Source: Locusta migratoria
Taxonomy: Eukaryota; Arthropoda; Insecta; Orthoptera; Acrididae
Length of the DNA: 64,000 nt
Assembly (NCBI GenBank): GCA_026315105.1
Contig: CM048750.1
Location: forward strand, 398,783,002-398,847,001
Direction: 5' to 3'
Below the pieces are notes generated by a model. It made no database searches and was not told the origin of the DNA. It worked only from the letters and a program-made list of their open reading frames with translations. Of this stretch, positions 21,874 through 33,331 are shown piece after piece (within the stretch, counting starts at the first letter, position 1; every line of letters starts with the position of its first letter). Both the position numbers and the translations under genes were made by a program.

Positions 21874-22622
21874 AAATTTCCAAGAAAGCTTACACTCGAA
21901 GTTGTATGGCCACAATCGATGTATATCGAATGTCGATTACGCGTCTATTCACGCTCGGGATGTGTAAATATGGGCATCATAACATATAAATACATTTTCT
22001 TATTAGAAATCTATCGATAATAAAAAAGTTCCTACACTCGTGAGCTATGTAAATCCGGATATTTACTAATGTATCATAACGAGTTAAATTGTACAACCTT
22101 CTCGCTGGACTCCAGTGGTTATGTTGGTGCTAATGGTTAACGGCGGCAACTCAGGTGACCAATAAATATTTTGCCTTGACAACTTCAATTAATTATATTT
22201 TTCTGAACGGACAAGGATAGATACAAGAATCTGTCATCCGTAGAGTAGGTACAGTATTAACATTTACTCTGTAACTCGTGAAAAATATTAATGTAATTCT
22301 ACACTTCACTGTCCATCTTTTGTCAACATAAGCCCTGGAGTCTGGCGAGAAGCGTCGTAAAGTTTTACAAGCATAACGTACAAATATATTTTATTACTAG
22401 AAATCTACCGATACCAAAGAACGTACTTCATCTACTTTATTAATGAGCGAAGTATTCATCTTTCACTACCTTACCAGTTGTATATGCACCATTTTAATTA
22501 GAACACGCTACTTAAATACGTTCTCCACACTTAAGAAGTCGCGTGCCAATACCGACGAATTCGACACTCGAGATATATCAATTTCGGCCGTACAACTTCG
22601 AGTGTAAGCTTTCTTGGAAATT
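21874..22622. mobile_element. MITE with about 70-base inverted ends, inside a Penelope-like element
   Basis: CCAAGAAAGCTTACACTCGA at about 21880 is matched by its complement ending at about 22617. The similarity continues inward through AGTTGTATGGCC / AGTTGTACGGCC. AAATT borders both ends. The Penelope reading frame stops at the left end and resumes right of the element, so it is an insertion. There is no coding sequence. Interior sequence contains a diverged repeat of AGAAATCTATCGATA. Confidence 0.78.
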
Positions 22623-22627
22623 ATCCA

Positions 22628-23059
22628 CCAAAAGCTAATCCCTCCAAGGCCCCCTACAGTAAATCAGGAACATACAAACTCCAATGTGATTCATGCCCAA
22701 ACTTCTATATAGGTCAGACTGGCAGAAGCTTTGAAATCAGATATAAGGAACACCTTTATGCATTTAGACTTGGCAACTTAAATAGATCTACCTTTGCAGC
22801 CCACATGATTACAGAGAACTATTCAGTGAAAAACATAGAAAACAGTATGGAAAGATTGCACTTGTCAGAAAAAGAAGGCACAATGAATTTTTTGGAAGAA
22901 ATGGAAATACACACACAGAAAAATGTCTTTCCTGATTATATCCTTAATGAGCAGACTGAGCTGGCTAATACTCCATTTCTAAAAAAAACTATCAGAAACT
23001 ACTTTCCTCACGCCAATTCAAATAACTCACACCTAGCTGTAGATCAAGTACAACTTTGA
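22628..23059 (+). pseudogene. Penelope-like GIY-YIG nuclease, C-terminal half
   Basis: The frame reads GTYKLQCDSC, NFYIGQTGRSFEIRYKEHL and RLGNLNRSTFAAHM, then a helical C-terminus ending HLAVDQVQL and TGA at 23057-23059. GTYKL-YIG with R and E downstream are the catalytic features of GIY-YIG nucleases, which cut DNA for Penelope retrotransposition. There are no stops in this part, but the reverse transcriptase is missing upstream and a MITE separates the linker, so the gene is broken. Confidence 0.85.
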
Positions 23060-23120
23060 AAACAATGTATATAACTAAAATAATCAACAGTTTTCATAAT
23101 ACTAAATAAAAGTAGCACAT

Positions 23121-23318
23121 AGTAACTGCACATATTCACTTAACCACAATTGGATCTTGTATAAAATAATTTTCAAAGTTGTTCAACATTTATTTCAATC
23201 TGTATGGAATCTTTATAATATATCAAAGTATCTTTAGTAACTGCATATATTCACTTAACTACATTTTTATCTTGTATAAAATGATTTTCAAAGTTGCTTG
23301 ACATTCAATTAGATCTGT
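23121..23318 (+). repeat. Two-unit tandem repeat in Penelope 3' region
   Basis: AGTAACTGCACATATTCACT at 23121 recurs as AGTAACTGCATATATTCACT at 23236. The units match for about 83 bases with a period of 115, including CTTGTATAAAAT.ATTTTC. It is probably a duplication within the element's untranslated region. Confidence 0.85.
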
Positions 23319-23744
23319 GTTGTAACCTATAACGTATCGCAATATCTTTGATGCTCATGTTCTTTGCTATGTTTATTAATTTTGTCATCTGGTGCTTGTG
23401 TATGTTTATTTCTGTTGTCATCTGATGCCTATGAAACACACAAATATGTGGTGTAGATGTAAAATCAGTGCAGTGACTAAACACAAGTGGTTAGATATGA
23501 CAAACCTATTTGTGACCATAATTAAGAATGGGTTTCGCTGGATACAAATAGGTACTCCAGATGAACAGTGCAAGTAAGTTACGTCTTAAAACAAGCCAAG
23601 AACATAATGTATTTTACACGTGTATAACCATAAATTCTTATATCCTAGGACACCAGTAACGGTTCTTTATAAAGAAATTATAATAAAACCAATTGTGACT
23701 AGTTGCTGTTCTTCACCAACAAGTGATCTCACCAGAACTACTTG

Positions 23745-23855
23745 TGAACCAAATCATACTAAAGATGACACAAACATCCATGCCAGAGGGGTAACAGCCT
23801 TGTTCATTACAACATAACACCTCAATGCCCTAGGCCATTCCGCCGCGGCTGGGAC
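23745..23855 (-). mobile_element. Decayed tRNA-derived SINE
   Basis: On the minus strand the head reads GCCGCGGCGGAATGGCCTAG, then the body CATGGATGTTTGTGTCATC. The B-box region is damaged. It is the same family as the copies at 10360 and 49912. The 3' half fades out near 23690. Confidence 0.65.
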
Positions 23856-24085
23856 ACATCACAAGGATGTCACTGTTAAATCTAGCTAGTACTAACACTT
23901 CCCTAATCTAGACTCAAGATAGTTCTTATCAGACTTCAAATCTTTTCTTCGCAGTTTATTCTTAAATTTGTTCCAAACATAAACTAGAAAATGCGTGCGT
24001 CCAAAAGTAACTAGTTGTGAATCAAATTAATTCCTTTAAAATTACATTTGCAAACCTTCCGCACTATTCCTTTTCTTGTGTAAAA

Positions 24086-24966
24086 CTAACTGTAAACCCG
24101 GCGGTGCCTGGGTGTTTATTTATCCTTCACTCTCGTATTCCACATCCCCTCCCCCTCTCCTCTATCTGCAGCCACTTCTTTCACTCCCATCTCTCTGTTA
24201 GTTTCCACATTTCCCTCCCTCGGCATAGTTTTCTGCAAGGGTACCCTCTGTCAGGTACCATACAAACATTTATTTATCCAGTAATCTTCCTCCTGGTTTA
24301 AAGGTCATGTGTGCAAAAATTCATAAAAATTGGAGCAAAACTATGCATTTTGTAAAATTACGTTAGTTAAGTGCCCTCCACCGTGAACCGAACAAACTGT
24401 TATACAGTGACATTCCTCTTGTTTTTAAGATAGAATGTGCAAAATTACATCAATATCGGAATATAACTATAGAATTCGATGCTATACAAACACGGGTCTC
24501 ATTGAAAAACGAACTTTGATGTTCTCAAATATTCCAGTTTTATTTCATGCAATCCTTCTTCTGAGAATAACGAAAAAAAAAAAAAAAAAAAAGACGAAAA
24601 AGGATCTGTGAAATTGGACAAGCCGTTCTCAAGTTATAGCGCGACCAAGGTATTTAGGGCTCCATTCTTATATTGCAAAGTACCCTCCCCCATGCACCGT
24701 ATGAAACTTAAGGTAAACGGTGACCTTCCTCTTGTTTTGATGGTCAAGCGTGCGAAATTTCGTGAAGATCGGAATGAAATTACAGATTTCGTGAGTCTGT
24801 AGCAGAAGTATGCTCCGCCATGCACTTATCACAAAATACATTCTTAGCTGACGTTTTCTACCTATGAACTACATTCCTGTCAAATTTCAGCTTCATGGGT
24901 GAAGTAGGTTTCAAGATCTCGTGGTTAGTAAGTGACTGAGTGAGTGTCCTTTCGCTTTTATACAGA
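24086..24966 (-). mobile_element. Non-autonomous Helitron
   Basis: Read on the minus strand, the element starts near TCTGTATAAAAGCGAAAGGA and ends CCCAGGCACCGCCGGGTTTA then CAGTTAG. The hairpin CCCGG-type stem lies about 10 bases before CTAG/TTAG, as in the 6508 element, and the lengths are similar (about 880 and 863). Interior phrases such as ATCGGAATGAAATTACAG are those of decaying Helitron repeats. No coding sequence. A poly(A) run at 24573 lies within it. Confidence 0.6.
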
Positions 24967-25438
24967 CAGAAAGTTAGAAAACAGATAGCTTAATTTTGCA
25001 TGCAAGAGAATTAACGAGACTTGCAGACAAAAATAAATAGTAACATGCAAATCTGTAATGCCAACTTTATTTGATACTAGTTCACGCCTGATGTGACAGT
25101 TGTAGGCATCTACAGCAAAACTGTTGTAAGCGGTTGACTTCTTTTCGTTTCATCATTTGGTGGGGTGGGGGGCGGTCAGTTACAAAACTCTTGATAAACG
25201 TCCGAAATTACATGCAAACATTGTTGCATGTCCCTAACTACTCCCATTTTCTAATAATTGACGTATAAATCTGGGTATTCTCACGCGGTGGTCTCACATT
25301 ATTTATGACATGATATCTCCTGATCTATGTGTCATGCACTTTGGGTCAGGAACCTTCATGGGTATGCGATGAACAGTTCACTAAAGTTTCATTGCAATCG
25401 AATGAATGGTTTATGAACACACAGAGGACATACGGAAA

Positions 25439-25441
<3 letters not shown>

Positions 25442-25503
<62 letters not shown>

Positions 25504-25517
25504 GAGAGAGAGAGAGA
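25442..25517 (+). repeat. (AT)n microsatellite with short (GA)n tail
   Basis: AT dinucleotides run from about 25442 to 25501, followed by AATGAGAGAGAGAGAG. Ile-Tyr repeat frames on either strand are artefacts of this tract. Confidence 0.97.
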
Positions 25518-25763
25518 TGAGACTATACTTTCTAAAGGAAATTCTCAAAGAAGAATCACGCGATAGTTCCATCAGGGAGTCTTCCTCAGAAGGTGATGGT
25601 TTAGCTCTTGATACAAACCGTTTGTAACACGTCATAATTTATAGCATATTATTGAAAAGCAACTACTGAAACAAGAACCATTGTAAGTAATACCCCTAGA
25701 TAAACAAACAGGTTTCACTGTGCCCATGTTCAAAGTCGAAACATTATTTATCATGAATAAATA

Positions 25764-26346
25764 CAGGGTAGTCAGAAATTCCCGTCACAAACATCGAGGA
25801 CGTGTAGAGGTACATAACATTTTGAATGGGAAACCATGACCATAAACGTATCGTTTCCGTTCTATGACAGTTTAATTTTAAATGTGTAACTCGTCAACGT
25901 CTGCTGGTACGAATTCTGGCCGCAGGACAAGACACTGAAGAGACACCAGGTGGGATGGAGGGAGAGTACCAGAACGCGAATCGGAGGTACAATGTGTGTA
26001 ACGATTTTGGTGGTCGCCACATCGAGCCGTTGTTGTAATTCATCACTACGTTGCGGCTGGTGCCGTAGATGCTGGGTTCTTGTTGTCGTCCATCAATGTA
26101 AACCATCAGGTGTAATTTGTACTGAAAATGCGTAAGTAATAACGGAACGATTCAATATTCTTTTCAAATTGATTGCAACAATTGTACTGGGTCGCGCCTA
26201 ATTATATTCCTCAAGTAGGAGTGGATGAGATATTCCTGTGAATTGAAACCGTCGTGGAACGGACATGGGTTCTTATTCAAAATGTTATGTACTCACTACC
26301 CTCTACAAGTCATAGAAGTTTGTAACGGTAGTTTCCGACCACCCTG
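25764..26346. mobile_element. Short TIR element of Tc1/mariner/IS630 type, non-autonomous
   Basis: Ends CAGGGTAGTCAGAAATTCCC (25764) and, complement, CAGGGTGGTCGGAAACTACC (26346) form inverted repeats of about 29 bases. Further inverted matches ATAACATTTTGAAT occur about 50 bases in. TA is found on both sides (25762-25763, 26347-26348). At 583 bases it has no room for a transposase, and I recognise no fragment of one. Confidence 0.75.
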
Positions 26347-29154
26347 TAGAAAAGAGATTCATCTTAATTGGTACTTTTCTCTATGGGGTGAAATAGAATG
26401 ACGTGAAATCACAGACTAAAGATTGCATAGAATGCGAGAGTCCCTATTATGCCGTGTTGTGGTTTGAAATCCTAACTCACGTGACTCGGTTTCCGTCATA
26501 ACGTTCAACAGAGTTTCTCATTTACATGTGAAATAAAACATTCAGTTTTGCAATAAACGAGTTCTTGTATTCCTATTATACATATAGTACATATAGTAAT
26601 TCATGTAGTAATATTAATGAGATGATTAACGTTTTTACATGTGACTAGTTGAAACGTTTGGACAATTCTTTCTACAAGGAACAGAATTACATATCCCCAG
26701 TGTTCGTGTTTCACTATAATTCTTTTTCTTTTTAGGAAGATTATTCAAGCTGTTGTTGACCGAGTTTATTATATGTGAGCAAATAAGTCATTTCTGGCGG
26801 AGATCTGATTGCAAATGTATTGTACAAAACTAGAATTACGTACTGACTATTCATTATGCCTACAAAACCACTTCTTTTCGAGTGCATATTTAAAAACTAT
26901 AGCCTTCACATTAATATTTGCAGCTGTGGAGAACTAATGTCAAATGTACTAATAAAGCTGTAATAAGAATACGATAAGATGTTTTGTTGTAAAAATCTAC
27001 GCTTAATTTCTACTACAAAGGATAACAGCTGTAACTCTCAACTTTGTTTCACAGTTCTCCTGACGATGGAAACAATTTCCTGGCCCAAGTCACATGACGT
27101 AGGCGTTGGTTTCAGTTTAATGACGTCACACGCAGTCTATGTTATCTTTGATCTATGCGTGGAACTAATAAGTCTTTTTTAAATTCATTTTCACTTCTTT
27201 CGGTCCATGAGATATTTTGCCATCATCTGGCAGCGCACCTACATGGATAACGCGACCCACAGTTTGGGAACCACCTTGCTAGTTGTATCCTCTTACAATT
27301 CTGTCTAACCTAGAGCATTGTTTCTTGATCTTTTCAAAATCTTATATCTGCCAAATTTCTTCACAAAATGCTTTCATATTTTCACACAACGTTGCATTGT
27401 TATAAACGTGTGTACCATGTAGCTAATTTTTAATACATGACTTATATGAATTTATACAGATTTTATAATGGGAAAACATTGCTACGAAAAATCGAAAAAC
27501 TTATATTGAAATTTGTCTGTCGATTTCTCCTGACTAAACCCGTTCTGAAACTCGGAATTCGACGCAGCTTACCTTTTAAATAATTCTATTGTTGTGTCAT
27601 GCTGAAACCTACTGTAAAGAATTGTGTGAACTGTTGTTCAACAATATGGTGTACTGTTGTTATTATTATTTATCTTTGAGTCCTGATAAAAGTGGTTAAT
27701 TAATCCTAAAACTATCCCGTATCTAAACTCATGTTCTTTAAAGAGTTTTGATGCATGTAAATAACCAATGAAATATCTTGTGGGTACATGTGAACAGTTT
27801 AATTTCTGTGGCTTTTAGAAAAGTCTAGATTGTTTTCACTGTAGATTAATGACAGTGTTACCTTTAAGCATTTAAACGCCATATTAAACTCGACACATTA
27901 GTGTTATATCTGCTCAAGGTTAAGTAAGGTCAGCTGCCATCATAAAATTCTGCTTCTTCCAGAGTTTCAGCAACAGCAAGCAGTTTACTTTAAACGACTA
28001 CACAGGGTGCTCTTTTACTCTCTAAAATCACTCTGATGTGAATATTATCACTGCACTTTGATGACGATGATTTCATAAGAAATGTTACTAACAGAATTTC
28101 ACTGTTTTCTGAAACTTCAACGTTTACTAATTTATTCTTAATTAATGCATCTGACAAATTAGAAACTTAAACTCATTCAGAAACTAAAATTATAATTTTC
28201 TCAATGCTGTGACTGTTCACAATAATGGAGATCTTTGAGGGAAATAAATTTCTGCTTTCCTACTAATCGCTTCTAATAGTATTTTTGTAAATATGGAAAA
28301 TGCATATTTTAAAAACATGCAATTTGGTATATTTCATACTTGTAAAGCATAGTAGGGTAAAATGATACTTTCTAATTACAATAATAACACAGAAGGTTAT
28401 ATATTTAACTACTTCATTAAGTATTCAAAAATCAAAGTGTTGTTATACAAATTTCTACATTAATGACAATCCTTGTCAGACCTCTTTAGACTGTCAACCC
28501 AAAATTGTTTGTACAAAATGCATTTTATTACAATAATATGTACTCAGTGATTCTTTCACTACCAAAAATTGCAATGAAATTACAAAACAGTTCTTTTACC
28601 TTATTTTATAGCTGGAATAGATAATATCAATCAGTGTTTGCTGTCCCAGACCATTTCACTATCCGAAAGCTCAATCTGCCGCCACTGTACATCAGATGAC
28701 CTCTCTCTACAACACCCAAAACTGGAGTATTCGTTTATGCCCATACAGTGACCTCCACGAGACTCGCTAATGGTATTACTACATATCTGTATATCTTTGG
28801 TGTGTATTAGCAACCGACTACCAACTTAATTGTTAATTATTTATATACCAAAGACATAGAGACATGTTGCAATATATTGTCGAAATAGATATATAAAATC
28901 CTTCCTACATTAGAAAGCATAGTAGTGTGGAATTGTCAAAGCTATTGGCTAAGAACTTCCATAGATTCATGGTTTTGCACAAAAGAATATTTAAATTTTT
29001 ATTTCTATAGTGTACTTCAGTTTTCACCATCTTTGGATATATAGTCTGGCACTGTGCTGGGGAGACAGACATACCGTTTACACAAAATCAGTGTGGATTG
29101 GTAATCATATGAAATCACAGTTAATAACTGACTGGTTAACATTTTTACCCAGAA

Positions 29155-29520
29155 ATGGAAAGGTACACAGCTGCACAACTTCATGAACAAATGGAGCAAT
29201 TCAAAATTGCTCAACTTCATGAATATTGCAAAAGAAATAATTTACAAGGATATAGCATATTAAGAAAAGCTGACCTAATTACATTTATTTTTAGATATTC
29301 TACACCTAATGTCAGGGACAATCTTTGGAAAGAATTGCCCTGTCATAATATTGAAAATGGTGATATTTTCCTGACTATAGAAGATAAACTATTGAAAAGA
29401 ATATTTCCATTTTTTACCTATGTGTTTGCAAAACAGAAAACTAGAACCAATAAAGAAGTATTATTTCCTTTTTACACTGATTTATTTGAGAAACCAAATC
29501 ACAGAAAAAAATATAAATAA
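29155..29520 (+). CDS. Small SAP/Rho-N-like protein of the polymerase-bearing element
   Basis: An open frame of 121 codons begins at ATG 29155. Residues about 18-45, with LHEYCKRNNLQGYSILRKAD then LITFI, form a helix-turn-helix pattern like SAP or Rho N-terminal nucleic-acid-binding modules. Residues about 60-85 (PCHNIENGDIFLTIEDKLLK) are charged and unassigned. It ends in KKYK at 29518-29520. It lies about 900 bases before the polymerase remains on the same strand, and similar modules are often found beside family B polymerases in invertebrate genomes. It is the least damaged gene of the element; whether it is expressed is unknown. Confidence 0.5.
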   Translation: MERYTAAQLHEQMEQFKIAQLHEYCKRNNLQGYSILRKADLITFIFRYSTPNVRDNLWKELPCHNIENGDIFLTIEDKLLKRIFPFFTYVFAKQKTRTNKEVLFPFYTDLFEKPNHRKKYK

Positions 29521-32500
29521 TGTAGTTGAAACAGCTTTTGCAAACAAATTACAAACTATAGATTTTGAAAACGGTATAGACTCACTTTAACCTAATCATT
29601 TCCTGACTGCACTGAAGACGAAAATTCAGAAAATTGTGAAAGACAACCTGAGAGTACATCATGGTTTAAATATAAATTTCAATTTATTTTGTGAGTATAA
29701 ATTGTAGACGGATGATAAAGTTCAGGAATATGGACAACAAACACAAAACTATACAATTATGACATAGAAGGATTTTAGTACAAAAAATTGAGCATAGGAA
29801 GCATGATATTTTGGCAAGAATATCTAATATTCGAGCACAACGATCAGGATCGACATTGAATAGATTTATTGGTTTATGACTATCAATTAACTGATATGTT
29901 CCACTTAGGGAATCATCTTACCTGCAGCTGTAAAAAAAGCTTGTATTAATGTGAAAAATAATGATCAAAAATATTTTGTGGGCTATAAAATCAACTTTGT
30001 ATCCTGTAGATGAAAATATTGATAGAGTAACAAAATACAAAAAAGATTGATATTCATCAGAAATTAGAAAATATTGGGTTTCCTGTAGTGGTTGATCATA
30101 TTCCAAAAATTGAAAGTAGAATTAATGTATCTAACATTGTTTATTCATTTGATGAGAACTATCAAGTGTATCCATTAAAAATTACAAAACACAAGAAGGA
30201 GAAACAAGTAATTTTTTTGTATTTTAAGAATGCTGAAAATTCTCACTATTGTTGCATAAAGAATTTATCTCACTATGTTTCAAGTCAAATTATAAAACAT
30301 AATGGACTAAAATGTATTTGTGACATGTGTTTACTTAATTTCAACAGTAAGGAAAAGTTAGATGAACACACAAAAATTGTTTAATTAACAAACCATTGAA
30401 AGTAGAAATGCCAATGGAAGGATCATACATAGATTTTGAAACCATCGGCACACACAGAAAGTTCCGTTTGTTATTTATGATGATTTTGAAAGCTTACTTT
30501 TAAAGATGGACAACTGTCAGCCAAATCCTCTAAGCTCGTATACAATTAAATGTCAAAAACATGAACCAAGCAGATTTTGCTATTACATCAAGTATATATA
30601 TGGAAATTATAAGACCTTGTAGTGTAGAAAGGACTAAACAGTCATAAAAAAGTCATAGAGTGCAAGAAGCAAGAGGTTGAAGACATTGGAAGAATTTATT
30701 CTGAAACTGAAGAAATGAAACCACTTACACTTGAACACTCAAGACATAACAAATCTAATGTTTGTACACAATGTAATTGTCATTATACAAGAAATAATAA
30801 AGTTCATCATCATGATCATCTAACTGGAAAATACATTGCTCCATTATGCAATAATTGTAATTTCGAACTAAAGCAACCTGACTTTGTTGTTATTTATTTA
30901 CATAATTTATCTGAATATGATTCTCATTTGTTTGTGAAAGGTATTGGATGTGATAAAAAAATATATATAATACCAAACAATGAAGATAGATATATTACTT
31001 TTTAAATGAAGACAAACATTGAAAATGAGATTTATTGACACATTTAAATTCATGGCTTCTTCACTTGACAAACATTCATCAAATCTGAAGAGAGATCAAC
31101 TGAAAAACATTAGAAAATTCTTCCAAGAAGAACTCTTCAACTTGGTCATCAGAAAAGGTTTTTATCCATATGATTAAAGGGATTCTTCGAAGAAATTTGA
31201 AGTGACACAATTACCAGGAAAAGAATAATTTTACAATAAACTGAATGATTGTGACATAAGTGATGAAGATTATGAACATGCAAAAAGTTTGGAAATATTT
31301 AACATGAAAAATCTTGGAGAATATCATGATTTATATTTAAAATCTGATGTACTATTGTTAGCAGATGTATTTGAAAATTTTAGAAAAACTTGTACAAAAG
31401 CATGTGATATAGATCCATTTCGGTATTTTACAGTACTAGGTTTATCTTGGGGTGCAATGTTGAAATTGACTAAACAGCCACTTGATTTATTACATGATTA
31501 TGATATGATTTTAATGGTTGAAAAAAAAAATAAGAGATGGAATATCACAATGTTGTAAGAGATATGTAAAAGCAAATAATAAATATTTGAAACATTTTGA
31601 TAATAAAACGATATCAAATTACTTAGCTTGTTTAGAAAGAAACAATTTATATGATTATGGTATGAGTCAATATTTACCATAAGGTGCATTTGAATGGGAT
31701 GAACCAAATAACTTTGAATGTACAAAAATAAATGATAGTCAAACATTTATCAAGATGGATACATTTTTGAAGCAGATCTAGAATATCCAAAAGAATTACA
31801 AGATTTATATAAAGATTTCCCATTAGCTCCAGAAGGAAAAATTGTGCCATGGACAAGGGAAATTAATTGATGACTACTTTGCTTGACAAGCATAATTATG
31901 TAGTTCATTATCAAAATCTTAAACAATACGTATCTCGTGGAATGAAACTCACAAAAATACAATTTTAAAATTTAAACAATCTGATTGGCTAAAGAAATAT
32001 ATAGATCTGAACACAGAAATGAGGACAAATGTTCAAATAACTTTGAGAAAGATTTCTATAAACTGATGAACAATTCGGTTTTGGCAAAACGATGCAAAAT
32101 ATAAGAAACAGAGTTGACATAAAATTAGTTTCAGGTGGAGCAAAGTGTGATAAACTTGTAGGAAAACCAAACTTTAAAGGAAGGACTATATGTAGTGAAA
32201 ATCTTGCTACTATCCATATAAATAAAACAAAAATCACTTTTAATAAGCCTATCTATGTTGGAATGAATATCCTTTATCTATCTAATGATTTTCACTACAA
32301 AGTTATGAAACCAAAATATGTAGAAAATATTGAATTACGTTATCAAGATACAGACAGTTACATTTAAAATTTAAAACTGAATATTCCTGTGAAGACATGA
32401 TCACTGATTAATAAATTTGATACAAGTGACTATCCAGCAGATAATATATATGGAATTCCACAAATAAACAAGAAAAATGAAAGATGAATGTAATGGAGAA

Positions 32501-33115
32501 ATAATGGAAGTATTTTATGCTTATAATGTTGGTGACAAAATTAAGAAAAATTACAAAGATTGTTTAACAATAGAGAACAGTACAGGAGAATGAATTTGAT
32601 TCAAAGTGAGAAACATGAAATCCACACAGTTGAAATAAACAAAAGCAGTGAATCCACATGACAACAAGAGATATGTCATGAGAAATGGAATAGGTACATT
32701 ATGATATGGACATTGCTCATTACTGAAAATGTTAAAAAAAACTTTTATATATAAATCTAATAAGATTTTTTCTATAGAAATGGGGACTCTAATCAAGCTC
32801 AAGAATGTGTCTTGAAAGGGATTAAAAAATAAGTGAGATAAAGGTAAATGTTTTATATAATGTTACTGGTCATGAATATTTAAATACTAGATTTGGAGAA
32901 AATGTTTGTTTGCAGCTGAATAATGAGTTTAAAAGTCACTTTAACAGAATGATATTCTAAGATAATTAAAATGATTGGGATTGGGAAAAAATTGGAGAAG
33001 GTCAAATGAAACTGAAAAATGAAACTAAAAAATAAAAATAATGAATTTCATGATATAGATTTCACAATGTGAAATTTTAAAAAAAATATTTTTCTCATTA
33101 ATTTATATTCCTTAA
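29521..33115 (+). pseudogene. Decayed protein-primed family B DNA polymerase and its N-terminal region
   Basis: The remains lie in order on the + strand and in all three frames. A conserved N-terminal segment (about 29930-30330) ends in a C-x2-C zinc-finger-like motif. Around 30760-30870 is a C-x2-C plus HHHDHLTGKYIAPLC zinc/HNH-like block. Near 31313-31380 is LGEYHDLYLKSDVLLLADVF. The polymerase palm blocks follow: MNNSVF-like sequence near 32070 and DTDS near 32345-32357, the catalytic metal-binding motif C. Many stops and frameshifts are present and the gene is dead. Polymerases of this kind occur in Polinton/Maverick, adintovirus-like and linear-plasmid-like elements. No capsid, integrase or terminal repeats were recognised. 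Confidence 0.75.
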
Positions 33116-33331
33116 ATGGACAACACTAAACCACAGTTAAGGCAGTGTAATGAATGTATGATTAAACAAAAAGGATTGAGGAATTTTATAAAGATAAATA
33201 TTGGAACAGGTAGATATAAGTATATATGTAAAGAATGTTGTAAATATTGTAATAGGACAAGAATTAGATGTGAATGTCAAAGAACTATAACTAAGTCTAA
33301 AAGTAGGCCACTGTACGAAATAAAAGCTTAA
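33116..33331 (+). CDS. Small cysteine-rich protein downstream of the polymerase remains
   Basis: A 71-codon open frame is rich in paired cysteines: QCNECMIKQKG early, then CKECCKYCNRTRIRCEC. This suggests one or two small zinc-binding modules. It starts just after the polymerase region on the same strand and shares its AT-rich codon use, so it probably belongs to the same element. Function is unknown. It could also be a chance open frame, though the cysteine spacing makes that less likely. Confidence 0.45.
   Translation: MDNTKPQLRQCNECMIKQKGLRNFIKINIGTGRYKYICKECCKYCNRTRIRCECQRTITKSKSRPLYEIKA

Larger units (their letters stand above)
21730..23330 (+). mobile_element. Penelope-like retroelement, 5'-truncated, split by a MITE
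   Basis: Coding remains before the MITE read SHHTANLFKKKNVKISFCTN, the usual linker between reverse transcriptase and nuclease. After it comes SGTYKLQCDSCPNFYIGQTG, the GIY-YIG nuclease, then an open frame to the stop at 23059. The element starts only about 10-50 bases after the nompC exon 4 donor. Its 3' region carries a two-unit tandem repeat (23121-23318). The exact 5' and 3' limits are not fixed by a target duplication. Confidence 0.8.
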
